From: Maribacter sp. 4G9
Lineage (GTDB): Bacteria > Bacteroidota > Bacteroidia > Flavobacteriales > Flavobacteriaceae
Length of the DNA: 64,000 bases
Direction: 5' to 3'
NCBI RefSeq assembly: GCF_002742265.1
Contig: NZ_MDGL01000161.1
Coordinates: 1 to 64,000, forward strand
Part shown: in pieces, positions 27,362 to 36,660 of the stretch
Layout: every line of letters begins with the position of its first letter
Position numbering within the stretch: the first letter of the stretch is position 1
Program-made: the position numbers and the translations under genes
The notes under the pieces: model-generated
What the model was told of the DNA's origin: nothing
Databases searched by the model: none
Seen by the model: only the letters and a program-made list of their open reading frames with translations

Positions 27362-27478
27362 TTTAAAAACTCAGATTCTGACCAAAGGTAAATCAACTTT
27401 ACTATTTAAAAACCAATAGCCTGGTTTTGTTAGGAGCTTTGGAGGATTTTATTATCCATTTTCAAGTAAAGATACAGG

Positions 27479-28273
27479 TTACTTCTGAATTCGAAAAGCA
27501 CCTGTATTGGCATCAAATTGTACGGTATCTGAGGGAAATAATCGCTCAAACGAGGCACTTTCAATCAGTTTGCATGGCGCATTAAAAGGATTTGTGCAAC
27601 CATCAAGAATTAAAATCTTATCACACATCTGTATGGCCATTTCAATCTCATGGGTGGTGAACAAAATGGTCTTTTGGGTGCTATGCGCTATCGATTTAAG
27701 GAGTTTCAAAATTGTAACCTTGTGAAAAAGATCTAAATGGGTCGTAGGTTCGTCGAGCAGAATGATATCAGTGTCCTGGGCCAAGGCCCTTGCGATCATT
27801 ACCCTTTGTAATTGTCCGTCGCTCAATTCATGGCATTTTTTCCCCCTTAGGTCCTTGAGCTCGAGCAGCTCAATGGCTTCAGTTATTTTTTCCCTGTCAA
27901 TGGGGTTTAAACTACCGATCCAATTGGTATAGGGTTGTCTTCCCAAGGCGACCAATTCTTGGACGGTCAAGTTTTTGGATGCTACTGTTTCGGTAAGGAC
28001 AACACTGATTCTCCGGGCCAATTGATTGGGACTCATTTCCCACATGGAGGTCCCATCGATACATACGTCGCCCTCTAGTGGTGGTTGAAGATTACCAAGC
28101 GTTCTCAATAAGGTCGATTTTCCAATTCCATTTATCCCTACTATGGCCGTACATTCCCCTTTATCTACCAAGAAGGAAAGATTTTCACACACAACCTTTT
28201 TATGATAGCCTATGGACAGATCCCTCACTTCCAGAACCGGCTTCGCTTCGCTTATATTTTTCTTATCCTCCAA
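27479..28273 (-). CDS. btuD: ABC importer ATPase (BtuD/FecE-like)
   Basis: A 264-residue ATPase with Walker A GINGIGKST (46-54), signature LSDGQLQRVMIARA and Walker B IILLDEPTTHLD. The sequence type is that of siderophore/haem/cobalamin importers. It follows the permease gene by one base, and the substrate-binding protein and a B12-riboswitch-controlled receptor lie next to it, so cobalamin is the likely cargo. Other chelates such as haem or ferric siderophores remain possible from sequence alone. Confidence 0.82.
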   Translation of the reverse strand: MEDKKNISEAKPVLEVRDLSIGYHKKVVCENLSFLVDKGECTAIVGINGIGKSTLLRTLGNLQPPLEGDVCIDGTSMWEMSPNQLARRISVVLTETVASKNLTVQELVALGRQPYTNWIGSLNPIDREKITEAIELLELKDLRGKKCHELSDGQLQRVMIARALAQDTDIILLDEPTTHLDLFHKVTILKLLKSIAHSTQKTILFTTHEIEMAIQMCDKILILDGCTNPFNAPCKLIESASFERLFPSDTVQFDANTGAFRIQK

Positions 28274-28274
28274 T

Positions 28275-29306
28275 TCAAAAAATCATTTTTCTTTTTCGTA
28301 TTAATAGCCAAATAACTACAGGTGCCCCTATAATACTGGTTATAGCATTAATAGGCAGAACCGCTGCCTGACCGGGTAATTGGGCTAGAACATCGCATAA
28401 TAAGAGTATACAACTACCATAAATAAGTACGGCTGGAATCAAAATCCTGTGGTCCGTTGTATTGAAAATCTGACGGGTCAAATGCGGTACGGCCAACCCG
28501 ATGAAAGCGATCGGACCCGTGAAAGCGGTAATACTTCCCGCCAATATTCCGGTGGCGACAATAATCATGTAGCGTGATGTTCTAAGGTTTATTCCTAAAG
28601 TTTGCGCGTAATTTTCGCCCAATAAATAACCGTTCAAGGATTTAATCGTACGTATGGATAAAAGTACGCCCACAAAAACCATCGTACTTAAAATGCCCAA
28701 CTGTGACCATGAAAGTCCGCCCACACTCCCAAAAGTCCAAAAAACATACTGTTGCAACTTTTCTGAACTGGTGAAGTATGAAAGTACGCTTACCACAGCG
28801 GCAGTAATGCTTCCAAACATCAACCCTATGATCAACAAGGCCATAGTGTCCTTGACCCGTGATGCCATGCCAATGACCAGGAACAAGACTAAAAAACTTC
28901 CCAAGCTGGATGCAATGGCCAGGGTGATATCGTTTATAAGCGAGGCCGATAAAACTCCTCCCAACAGGGAAATTCCCATAATCAGTAGTGCGGCTCCCAG
29001 ACTGGCCCCGGAACTAATCCCAAGAACAAAAGGTCCCGCCAGCGGATTTCTAAATAAGGTTTGCATGAGCAACCCGCTTAAGGCCAATCCTGCACCTGCC
29101 AAAAGAGCCGTTAGTGCCTTAGGAATCCTATAGCTCCAGATAATATACTCCCAAGAGGGATTTTTGAGTTCCATTCCAACAAGGGCTTTCAGGGTATCCC
29201 AAAAGGATATACTAACGGAACCTAGGCTTATATTCACCAAAAAACAAAGAAAAAGTATGGCAATCAATAGCGAAAAATGAAGCGTATATGTTCTTGTTTG
29301 ACTCAA
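28275..29306 (-). CDS. btuC: FecCD-family ABC importer permease (BtuC-like)
   Basis: A 343-residue inner-membrane protein with about ten hydrophobic helices and FecCD motifs (LALSGLLMQTLFRNPLAGP, LGISSGASLGAAL, FIGLAVPHLTRQI). With the adjacent ATPase and binding protein it forms a BtuCDF-type importer. The frame is open to 29513, overlapping the binding-protein gene. The TTG at 29304-29306, just beyond that gene's TAA, gives the normal family length and is preferred, but an ATG at 29417 would be in frame, so the start is uncertain. Confidence 0.82.
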   Translation of the reverse strand: MSQTRTYTLHFSLLIAILFLCFLVNISLGSVSISFWDTLKALVGMELKNPSWEYIIWSYRIPKALTALLAGAGLALSGLLMQTLFRNPLAGPFVLGISSGASLGAALLIMGISLLGGVLSASLINDITLAIASSLGSFLVLFLVIGMASRVKDTMALLIIGLMFGSITAAVVSVLSYFTSSEKLQQYVFWTFGSVGGLSWSQLGILSTMVFVGVLLSIRTIKSLNGYLLGENYAQTLGINLRTSRYMIIVATGILAGSITAFTGPIAFIGLAVPHLTRQIFNTTDHRILIPAVLIYGSCILLLCDVLAQLPGQAAVLPINAITSIIGAPVVIWLLIRKRKMIF

Positions 29307-29307
29307 T

Positions 29308-30468
29308 TTATTCCAAAGGGGTAAAGAAAAATAGTTCGTGATCTTGTAGTAAATGTGGATGAAAAATATGAATGAGGTCCTTGAGTACAAGGTCGGGTCT
29401 TTGAGGGGCCAGCTCATAATAAAGTACTCCCCCCGTGGCACCCTTGGTTTTTGAAAAGGTAAATATTTTCCGATTTTGTAGGGCATCGAACTGCGCGTAA
29501 TGTTCACTGGCATTGGCTAATTCCATATAGCTTGTGTATTGGGCAGGGGCAATCCAGAAATCGGCATTTTTTCCTTTTTCCAAAACACTTTCCCAACTCA
29601 AGGAGAGGCTTCCAGTCTCCGGAGAATTAGCCCATAGATAATCGGCATTGGCATCCTGGATAAATTTTGCCGCCCAACTTTCCCCGCCAGGTAAATACCA
29701 AACATCCTTGAACATGGCCCCGCTTATAACAGAAGGAGCTGTTTCTACCGTTTTTGCAATCTTAACGGCATTATGGTAATCCTGTGCTATTTTTGAAAAA
29801 ATTTGTTCGGCCTCCTGTTCCTTTCCAAAAAAGGGAGCAAAGAACTTGATCCATTCCGCTTTTCCCAACGGACTTTCTTCTGTCCAATCTCCATTGTAAA
29901 CTACGGGTATATTGGCTTGTTGAAGGATATTGTAGGTTTTGTTTTGGGCATTTATACTGAAACCAACCACCAATTCAGGCCGAAGTGCCAGCACCATTTC
30001 GGTATTAAGGGATTCATTGTTGCCCAATTCCTGTATTTTCCCGGCATCTATGAGCTCTCTGGCATACTTTGATGATATATACTTCGTATCCGGAAAGCCG
30101 ATAAGTCTATCTAGGACTCCCAAAGATTCCAGGGCAGGAATATGCGTGGTCGAGGTGACCACCACGTTTTCCACGGGGGTAGTAATGATGGCGTCATAAG
30201 CGTTTTTGTCCAATGTTATTGTTGAAAGCCGGTCCTTGGGAACCAAGGCGTATGTAAATCCGGATTCGGCATTTGGCCAAGGGGAGATAATTTTGAGCAC
30301 TGTGATATCTCGGCCTGATTTTTCCAAGGTGAAGCCCTTCGCGTATTGAATGGAATCTACCACCGTATTCCTTGGGCCTTGCGCTGCTTTTGGAGTTTCC
30401 TTACAACCCCAAAAACATAACAGGGCAACACAATATACGATCTTAATGGATTTCAATGATAGGGTCAT
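29308..30468 (-). CDS. btuF: ABC importer substrate-binding lipoprotein (BtuF-like)
   Basis: A 386-residue protein with a lipoprotein-like signal (Cys22 in CFWGC) and the two-lobed periplasmic-binding fold of the BtuF/FhuD class (TSTHIPALESLGVLDRLIGFPD, NTEMVLALRPELVVGFS). It would deliver cobalamin or another metal chelate from the periplasm to the adjacent permease. The assignment to B12 rests on the divergent riboswitch and BtuB-like receptor 500 bases away. The three importer genes lie in order binding protein, permease, ATPase on one strand. Confidence 0.82.
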   Translation of the reverse strand: MTLSLKSIKIVYCVALLCFWGCKETPKAAQGPRNTVVDSIQYAKGFTLEKSGRDITVLKIISPWPNAESGFTYALVPKDRLSTITLDKNAYDAIITTPVENVVVTSTTHIPALESLGVLDRLIGFPDTKYISSKYARELIDAGKIQELGNNESLNTEMVLALRPELVVGFSINAQNKTYNILQQANIPVVYNGDWTEESPLGKAEWIKFFAPFFGKEQEAEQIFSKIAQDYHNAVKIAKTVETAPSVISGAMFKDVWYLPGGESWAAKFIQDANADYLWANSPETGSLSLSWESVLEKGKNADFWIAPAQYTSYMELANASEHYAQFDALQNRKIFTFSKTKGATGGVLYYELAPQRPDLVLKDLIHIFHPHLLQDHELFFFTPLE

Positions 30469-30540
30469 GACTTTTTAACCAAAATATCGCTGCAAGGTAA
30501 CAAAAGTCACTTGCTATTTCTACCGAGAGTAGTAGCTTTG

Positions 30541-30669
30541 ATGAAAAATCCACTCATGAGGGGATCTTCGAACACCATGATCTATGTAATTGCCGGTATT
30601 ATTCTCTTGCATTTTATTATAGGTTTTATTTGGTTGGCGATTAAAATGGGAAAGAAAAACCGCAAATAA
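30541..30669 (+). CDS. Small membrane protein (42 residues) beside the B12 locus
   Basis: An ATG-initiated frame of 42 residues (MKNPLMRGSSNTMIYVIAGI... ending MGKKNRK) with one clear membrane helix (about 13-35) and a positively charged C-terminal tail. The composition is like a real small membrane protein and not a shadow frame. It lies between the importer operon and the riboswitch, in the orientation of the receptor. Function is unknown; its persistence between B12 genes in relatives would test whether it is part of the uptake system. Confidence 0.55.
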   Translation: MKNPLMRGSSNTMIYVIAGIILLHFIIGFIWLAIKMGKKNRK

Positions 30670-30689
30670 ATAAATTAGTTTTACTTTCG

Positions 30690-30884
30690 TTCCGAATTTT
30701 GGTTCAATAATCCGTTTTTTGCGGATTATTGATTAAAAGGGAATCCGGTGTGAATCTGGAACTGTTCCCGCAACTGTAAGCTAGGCCGATACATTCGGTA
30801 CGTTTCGAAATCTACAAACCACTGTAACAACTCGTGTTGGGACGGGAAGGTATTCAAAACGATGCAAGTCAGGAGACCTGCCAA
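30690..30884 (+). ncRNA. Cobalamin (adenosylcobalamin) riboswitch
   Basis: Characteristic conserved pieces occur in order: a P3-like hairpin (TCAATAATCCG 30704-30714 with CGGATTATTGA 30722-30732), AAAAGGGAATCCGGTGTGAA, CCCGCAACTGTAAG and, at the 3' side, the B12-box region AGTCAGGAGACCTGCC ending at about 30882. Cobalamin riboswitches bind B12 coenzymes and switch off downstream B12 uptake genes. The receptor start follows 86 bases later and the intervening stretch would be the expression platform. Exact outer boundaries are approximate. Confidence 0.95.
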
Positions 30885-30969
30885 ATTCAAACAACTATTG
30901 TTAAACTTTCGGGATAAAGGTTTACGTATGGGGACAGACATACTATTCGCTCGAACAAGAGATTAAAAA

Positions 30970-32868
30970 ATGTACAAAAATTTGGTAGGCTTTGGAGCCA
31001 TGGCTTTGCTATGTTTCAAAGCGATTGCCCAAGAAGGGCATCCCCTTGGTTACAATCAAAGGGAAAAGGACTCCGTTCACATTGAGGAATTGGACGAAGT
31101 AGTGGTCAGTGACTCCCGTTTTTCACTAAAGCGGGAAAATTCCGGGAAAACGGTCATTAAAATTTCAGCAGCAGAACTGGAAAGAAATCAAGGTAGGTCA
31201 ATAGCGGAAATCATCAATACAAAAAGTGGATTGGAAGTGAACGGCACCCGAAGTTTTGCCGGACAGAATCTTTCGGTTTTCGCTAGGGGCGGTAATAATA
31301 GGCAGGTGTTGGTGATCATTGATGGTATCCAGGTATCGGACCCTTCCAATGTAAATGCGGAATACGACCTGCGCTTGTTGAATCTTTCCCAGATCGAAAG
31401 TATTGAAATTGTAAAAGGTGCAGCTAGTACGCTTTACGGGAATTCAGCGGCCACGGCCGTCATCAATATTACCACAAAGCAATCGGATGAAGATGGAATG
31501 AGCCTGGAGGTCGTTTCCAATTGGGGAACGAATCAATCCCAAATGAATAGGAACAATAATCTTTCAGACATCTCCAACAATGTGGTCATTTCAGGGAAAA
31601 ACATGGGACTTACGTTTTTGGCTTCTGGCGGACATCAATTTACCGATGGACTTTCGGCAGCGATTGGGGAAGAGGCCGATGCTTTATCCAGAATTGACGG
31701 AAATTTTAAGGTGGGCTACCAATTTTCAAGAAGACTAAAATCGGAGGCATCAGCTTTCTATAGCAAGCTGAAGTCCGATTTTGATAATGGTTTTCCGGTT
31801 GAAGATGCTGATTTTCATTTCAATAGCGAGCAATCCCGTTTTGGATTGGCTACTACGTACACCTATGCCAATGGAAGTCTACATTTGAATACCGCCTTCA
31901 ATCAAATTACGAGGGAATTTCTATCGGATTTTCCCAATTCCTTCGATTCCGAATCCTTCGTACTGGATGTATTCAACAAGTATAAGTTCAACCAACGGTT
32001 TTATACCATCGTTGGCCTGAATTTGGTAGAAGGCAAAACAGCATTTTCAGAAACGGTATCCGCGAGAAACTTGGATCCCTATTTCAACCTTGTTTATATA
32101 AGCGATTTTGGTCTGAACGTGAACGCAGGTGCCCGATGGAACAATCACAACGAATATGGTTCGCATTGGATCTATAATCTGAATCCTTCCTATCGCGTAA
32201 AATGGGACGAGGGATATTTAAAATTATTGGCTTCGTATGCCACTTCATACATAGCGCCAAATCTTTCCCAGTTATACGGGCCATTTGGTCCCAATACAGA
32301 TTTACGCCCTGAAGAAAACTCGACGTTAGAGGGCGGTATGGAAATAAGACTTTCAGAAAAGTTTAGATTCAATGCCGTTTATTTTAATCGGAATGAGAAA
32401 TCTAGAATCGATTATGTTGTTATAGACCCCAATACTTTTGAAAGCCAGTACCAAAATTTGGAGGATTCCATTACTATAAATGGGGTGGAAGTAGAGTTGG
32501 TGGCCCATCCCCTGAATAACCTGCAAGTAAGCGCGAACTATACCTATACTGACTCCGATACCGGGTTGGCCTTGCGGATTCCCAAACAAAAGTGGAACGC
32601 GCAAATTAGCTACACTTTGCATGATGACACCTATTTTTCGGTAAACTATCAACACCTTTCAAATCGCCTGGATACCGATTTCAACTCCTTTGAAAATGTT
32701 GATTTGGAACCCTTTGGACTTTTGAATGTATATGTAAAACATCAAATAAATGACCAAATTAGCCTTATGGCCTCTATGGATAATGTGTTCAATGAAGATT
32801 ATGTGGAAATTTTAAATTATACGACCAGAGGGCGTAATTTTAGAATAGGCTTGCGTTTGAATCTATAA
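30970..32868 (+). CDS. btuB: TonB-dependent outer-membrane receptor, BtuB-like
   Basis: A 632-residue outer-membrane transporter with a signal peptide (cleavage near Ala20), a TonB-box-like DEVVVSDSR (42-50), a plug domain (GKTVIKISAAELERNQGRSI, IEIVKGAASTLYGNSAA) and a 22-strand-barrel C-terminal part ending NFRIGLRLNL. Riboswitch control upstream and the divergent BtuCDF-like importer identify it as the likely vitamin B12 receptor. It has no CarboxypepD-like N-terminal extension typical of SusC. A strong terminator follows. Confidence 0.92.
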   Translation: MYKNLVGFGAMALLCFKAIAQEGHPLGYNQREKDSVHIEELDEVVVSDSRFSLKRENSGKTVIKISAAELERNQGRSIAEIINTKSGLEVNGTRSFAGQNLSVFARGGNNRQVLVIIDGIQVSDPSNVNAEYDLRLLNLSQIESIEIVKGAASTLYGNSAATAVINITTKQSDEDGMSLEVVSNWGTNQSQMNRNNNLSDISNNVVISGKNMGLTFLASGGHQFTDGLSAAIGEEADALSRIDGNFKVGYQFSRRLKSEASAFYSKLKSDFDNGFPVEDADFHFNSEQSRFGLATTYTYANGSLHLNTAFNQITREFLSDFPNSFDSESFVLDVFNKYKFNQRFYTIVGLNLVEGKTAFSETVSARNLDPYFNLVYISDFGLNVNAGARWNNHNEYGSHWIYNLNPSYRVKWDEGYLKLLASYATSYIAPNLSQLYGPFGPNTDLRPEENSTLEGGMEIRLSEKFRFNAVYFNRNEKSRIDYVVIDPNTFESQYQNLEDSITINGVEVELVAHPLNNLQVSANYTYTDSDTGLALRIPKQKWNAQISYTLHDDTYFSVNYQHLSNRLDTDFNSFENVDLEPFGLLNVYVKHQINDQISLMASMDNVFNEDYVEILNYTTRGRNFRIGLRLNL

Positions 32869-32872
32869 CCAA

Positions 32873-32906
32873 AAAAAGGCGACCAAAAGAAAAGGTCGCC
32901 TTTTTA
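32873..32906. terminator. Terminator after btuB
   Basis: AAAAAGGCGACC (32873-32884) pairs with GGTCGCCTTTTT (32894-32905) around a 9-base A-rich loop, directly after the receptor stop; the convergent S41 protease gene ends 16 bases beyond. Confidence 0.93.
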
Positions 32907-32921
32907 TATTGGAAAATTTTT

Positions 32922-34394
32922 TTAATTAAAGGATATCTCTAATTCATAAACTGTATCATCGATCGTTCTGTCCTTGAACGGACCGTACATTTTGGAACTG
33001 GATAATATCTCGATCGGGTTTTCTACCGTAAAATCCCTTTTACCTGTAGCTCCTGTAATTTCTTGGATGGCCCTGGCCAGAAGTGGCTCTTTGAGGTCGC
33101 CCAAAATGCCTAAATTACCGTAATCTTCCTTTAAGGGGATATCGGGAAACAATCCATCCGTATAGTCAAAGAATCCATCCGCATTCTCGTTTCTGCCCAA
33201 AAGCGGCTGAATGGCCCATTGATTGTCTGGGTTGATTTTATTTACCCTGGATGGTGTATAGAGATAGGAATTTTCGCGGTCATCCACCAAGGTTGTGGAG
33301 AATTCATTTTTTCCCCTTGTAACATCCCCTATAATCACCACATCAATATACGGTTCCAAACTATTTATTAGCAGCTCACTTGCCGATGCCGAACTTGCCG
33401 AGGTAAGTACATACAATTTATTTAGCCCGAGTGGCTCAATGGTGTTGCTCCCAACCTTATCCGTAAAATAGACTTCAAGTTGGTTTGCGGCTAACTGATC
33501 CTGTATTTTATCGTTATACCGCTTTCTAAGAAAGAGGTTGTCCGTATTGGTGTCGTAGATCATACTGGCCAAAATACGGGTGGTGTTTACCGATCCACCT
33601 GGATTATAGCGTAAATCCACGATAAGTTCCGTAATACCCAAGTTTTTTAGTCCCAAAATAGCGTCGTAGAGGTCATCGTCGTACTCATTGGTAAATTGAT
33701 TGTACATAAGATAACCTATCGTGATACCATTGATTTCGAAGGATTTGGAAATGAAAACCGGATTTTCAGCAAGTGCAGCTTCCTTGGTAAGGCTCACCTC
33801 CCTATCATTCTGTACCACATCCCCGTTTGAAAAATCGGCCATGTTCAGCACATAGGTATTATTTTCCCTAAAGAGCAGGTCAGCAAAATTATTGATGGTT
33901 AAAGTGGTGCCATCAACTCCTGTAAACAGGTCCCCACGCTCAATATCCTTCGTTGCTGCATCGGAGTTTGGTATGATGTACCGAACATATCCAAAAACTT
34001 CCTCACTATTCGATTTTCTTACGAGTCCAAATTCCAGACCATTGCTTCTGGAAATACCGGCCAGTGAATTGGTCAATTCCCTAAAATCAGAATTATAAAA
34101 GCTGAACCTGTCCTGGATGAATAGTAGTTTGCTGTCAAAAAAGGCCCCGGGCTCCTCCACGGATTGTAAAAACTCGGTATAACTTTCAGAGTCCGTGAAT
34201 CGGTTATCGCCCAAATCCGGAACATCTGCTTGCCAAAAGTACCAGAAATTCATGGCCTTCCACATAAAGTTCTGAACGGGTACATTGGCGTTGGGAAGTG
34301 GGTCTACCGTTTTTGGAACCGATAATTCATCATCCTTTGAACAGGACAACATCGTTACAACCAAAAAAAGGGAAAAAAGAAATTTAGTTTTCAT
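32922..34394 (-). CDS. S41-family serine protease, lipoprotein
   Basis: A 490-residue protein with a lipoprotein signal (Cys18 in MLSC), a PDZ-like region (about 115-200) and an S41 (C-terminal processing peptidase) domain: IVDLRYNPGGSV (258-269), the Ser region SASSASASE (332-340) and Lys362 in RGKNE. The Ser337-Lys362 spacing of 25 fits the Ser-Lys dyad of Prc/Tsp-like enzymes. It probably acts at the cell surface or in the periplasm on unknown protein substrates. It is a tandem paralogue of the next gene. Confidence 0.87.
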   Translation of the reverse strand: MKTKFLFSLFLVVTMLSCSKDDELSVPKTVDPLPNANVPVQNFMWKAMNFWYFWQADVPDLGDNRFTDSESYTEFLQSVEEPGAFFDSKLLFIQDRFSFYNSDFRELTNSLAGISRSNGLEFGLVRKSNSEEVFGYVRYIIPNSDAATKDIERGDLFTGVDGTTLTINNFADLLFRENNTYVLNMADFSNGDVVQNDREVSLTKEAALAENPVFISKSFEINGITIGYLMYNQFTNEYDDDLYDAILGLKNLGITELIVDLRYNPGGSVNTTRILASMIYDTNTDNLFLRKRYNDKIQDQLAANQLEVYFTDKVGSNTIEPLGLNKLYVLTSASSASASELLINSLEPYIDVVIIGDVTRGKNEFSTTLVDDRENSYLYTPSRVNKINPDNQWAIQPLLGRNENADGFFDYTDGLFPDIPLKEDYGNLGILGDLKEPLLARAIQEITGATGKRDFTVENPIEILSSSKMYGPFKDRTIDDTVYELEISFN

Positions 34395-34416
34395 ACAATG
34401 TAGAACTGGAAATAGC

Positions 34417-35943
34417 TTATTTTATTTCCTTTAACAAGTTTTTAGAGCCAACGTTCAAACCATTTAATATAAGGGCCGTATTGCGATCATCATACAGTTT
34501 GGAGCTGGATACCAGGTTAACGGGCATGCTTACATCAAAACTTCTTTTCGCACCAATACCTGTAATTTCCTGAATGGCCCTGGCCAATAAGGGTTCGTTG
34601 ACGTCACCCAAAGTACCTAAGTTGGTCACGTCCTCTTCCAATTCAATATCCGGAATCAATCCATCTGAATAATCGGAGAAACCAGCACTATTTTCAGATC
34701 TTGAAACAATGGGTTGTAATGCCCATTGATTTTCAGGATTTATTCTGTCTTCACGCTCAGGATCGTAAAAGTTTCCGTTTTCTGGATCGTCCACAAAAGT
34801 AATAGAACCTTCATTTTTACCCACCGTGGTAGTACCTATGTGTACAACGTTCATATACGGTTCCAAACCAACCATGACCAATTCGCTGGATGAGGCAGAG
34901 GCTCCCGTTGCAAGGACATAGACCGTATTAAGGTTTAACGTGTTCAATGCAGCATTTGAATTTCCATTGGCCGTACCTGTGGTTGCGACAAAATTGTTTT
35001 CCAGTTCCCCAGGCTCAAAAAGTGCCTGAATTTTAGCATTGTATCTATCCCTATAAAACAATTCTTCTGTGTTTGTACCGTAAATGAGACTGGAAAGAAT
35101 TATTGCGGTACTTACTCTACCTCCAGAATTATATCTTAGGTCCAGGACCAGGTCGGTCACATTTTGTCCTTTAAATTCCGCAAAAACACTATTTAACGCT
35201 TCCCCAGAACCGGGGGTGAAGGAATTGTACATTAAATAGCCGATCCGTTTATCGCCAATATTAAATACATCTGTAATTAAAATTGGGTCTTCCACCAAAC
35301 CTTCTTGTTTGGTCAAAGTAACTTCCTTTCCATTTGGGCTAATCGTATTATTTTCAATGGTCGCCATGTTGAGCGTATAGGTGTCGCTCTCCCCGAACAA
35401 CAAGTCTATGTAGTTGTTTACATTTAGTTCAGTTCCGTTGACTCCAATAAAAACATCACCTCTTTTAATGTCCTTGGTAGAAGCATCTGAATCTTTGATT
35501 ACATATTCTACAAATCCGAAGACATCATCTGAATTTCCAATTCTTGATAGTCCAAATTCCAGACCATTGCTTTTGGAAATCCCTGAAAGGAGATTAGTCA
35601 ACTCCTTGTAGTCTTCACTGTAGAACGTAAACCGATCCCCTGAAAAAAGCAGTTCGTCCAACAAAAAGTTTTCGGGATTTGGATGGCTCTTTAAATACGT
35701 TTCATATTCAACAAAAGTAGCAAATCGGTTATCTGCCAAAACGGGAACATCGCCTTGCCAAAAATAATAAGCATTCAAGGTCTGCCACATGAAATCCTGT
35801 ACCTGAATGTCAACTTCCTCTTCAACTACTTCTTCTTCAACCATTTCCTCCTGTTCTTCTTCTATGACCGGAGAGTCGTCATTTTTTTTACAGGATTCTG
35901 TAAGTATTCCAATAAACAGTAAAAACAAAATGTATTTTCTCAT
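34417..35943 (-). CDS. S41-family serine protease, lipoprotein (tandem paralogue)
   Basis: A 508-residue paralogue of the neighbouring S41 protease with the same layout: lipobox TESC (Cys18), an acidic Glu-rich linker (about 25-45), PDZ-like region, LVLDLRYNSGGRV, the Ser region ASASSSELVM and the Lys segment VGKNEGS. The ATG at 35943 gives the signal; the frame is open 17 codons further. Only 22 bases separate it from the following paralogue, so they are one operon arising from duplication. Substrates unknown. Confidence 0.87.
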   Translation of the reverse strand: MRKYILFLLFIGILTESCKKNDDSPVIEEEQEEMVEEEVVEEEVDIQVQDFMWQTLNAYYFWQGDVPVLADNRFATFVEYETYLKSHPNPENFLLDELLFSGDRFTFYSEDYKELTNLLSGISKSNGLEFGLSRIGNSDDVFGFVEYVIKDSDASTKDIKRGDVFIGVNGTELNVNNYIDLLFGESDTYTLNMATIENNTISPNGKEVTLTKQEGLVEDPILITDVFNIGDKRIGYLMYNSFTPGSGEALNSVFAEFKGQNVTDLVLDLRYNSGGRVSTAIILSSLIYGTNTEELFYRDRYNAKIQALFEPGELENNFVATTGTANGNSNAALNTLNLNTVYVLATGASASSSELVMVGLEPYMNVVHIGTTTVGKNEGSITFVDDPENGNFYDPEREDRINPENQWALQPIVSRSENSAGFSDYSDGLIPDIELEEDVTNLGTLGDVNEPLLARAIQEITGIGAKRSFDVSMPVNLVSSSKLYDDRNTALILNGLNVGSKNLLKEIK

Positions 35944-36147
35944 AACAGTTTTTTTAAAGGCGCAACAATTACTGTACCAAGGATGGTCAAGCAATGGACA
36001 AGCACAAAAGCAATTTTTAATATCAGTCTAAAGCCCCTAAATTTACTTACATAGGTGGGAAAAAAAAACTTATTGTAACAAAAATCGTTGAATATCGTCT
36101 TCCATATAGAAAGCCTTAACAAGGTATTTTGAACAACGAAACCAAAA

Positions 36148-36660
36148 ATGAAACAAGCTGAATTTTTAAATGTGGTCATGCCCTTTAAGGATAAGTTGTA
36201 CCGATTGGCAAAGCGCCTCTTGGTATCCAACGAAGAAGCAGAGGATGCCACCCAAGAGATTTTGCTGAAATTATGGTCCAAAAAGAAGTCCATGGAATCC
36301 TATAATAATGTAGAGGCATTTGCCATGACCATGACCAAGAATTTTTGTCTGGACCGATTAAAATCGAAACAGGCGAGCAATTTGAAACTGGTGCATAGCA
36401 ATTATGGGGACGAAGGAAGTTCTTCACTTCAGAAGCAAGTAGAGGCCAGGGATAGTCTGAGTTGGGTAGAGAAAATTATGGATGAGCTCCCGGAGCAACA
36501 AAAAATGGTACTACAATTGAGGGACGTGGAACAATATGAATATGAGGAAATAGAGGAGCTTTTGGGAATGAAACCGACCGCAATTCGTGTTGCGCTTTCC
36601 AGGGCAAGAAAAACAGTTAGGGAAAAATTAATTCAAAAACATAGTTATGGAATTGGATAA
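36148..36660 (+). CDS. ECF-type RNA polymerase sigma factor (second locus)
   Basis: A 170-residue sigma factor with region 2 at about 10-75 (NEEAEDATQEILLKLWSKK and FAMTMTKNFCLDRLKSK) and region 4 at about 110-165 (LPEQQKMVLQLRDVEQYEYEEIEELL, IRVALSRARKTVREKL). It heads an operon with a small membrane protein, overlapping by 14 bases, and DUF4252 proteins. This gene order is recurrent in Bacteroidota; the inducing signal is not known from the window. Confidence 0.87.
   Translation: MKQAEFLNVVMPFKDKLYRLAKRLLVSNEEAEDATQEILLKLWSKKKSMESYNNVEAFAMTMTKNFCLDRLKSKQASNLKLVHSNYGDEGSSSLQKQVEARDSLSWVEKIMDELPEQQKMVLQLRDVEQYEYEEIEELLGMKPTAIRVALSRARKTVREKLIQKHSYGIG

Noticed and set aside
29307-29513. Extended start for the BtuC-like permease
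   Set aside because: It would overlap the binding-protein gene by about 200 bases and add an atypical N-terminal stretch. The TTG next to that gene's stop gives the usual family length.
30726-30941. Minus-strand reading frame of 71 codons across the riboswitch
   Set aside because: It lies entirely over the conserved cobalamin aptamer and shows no protein-like motifs, so it is a chance frame.
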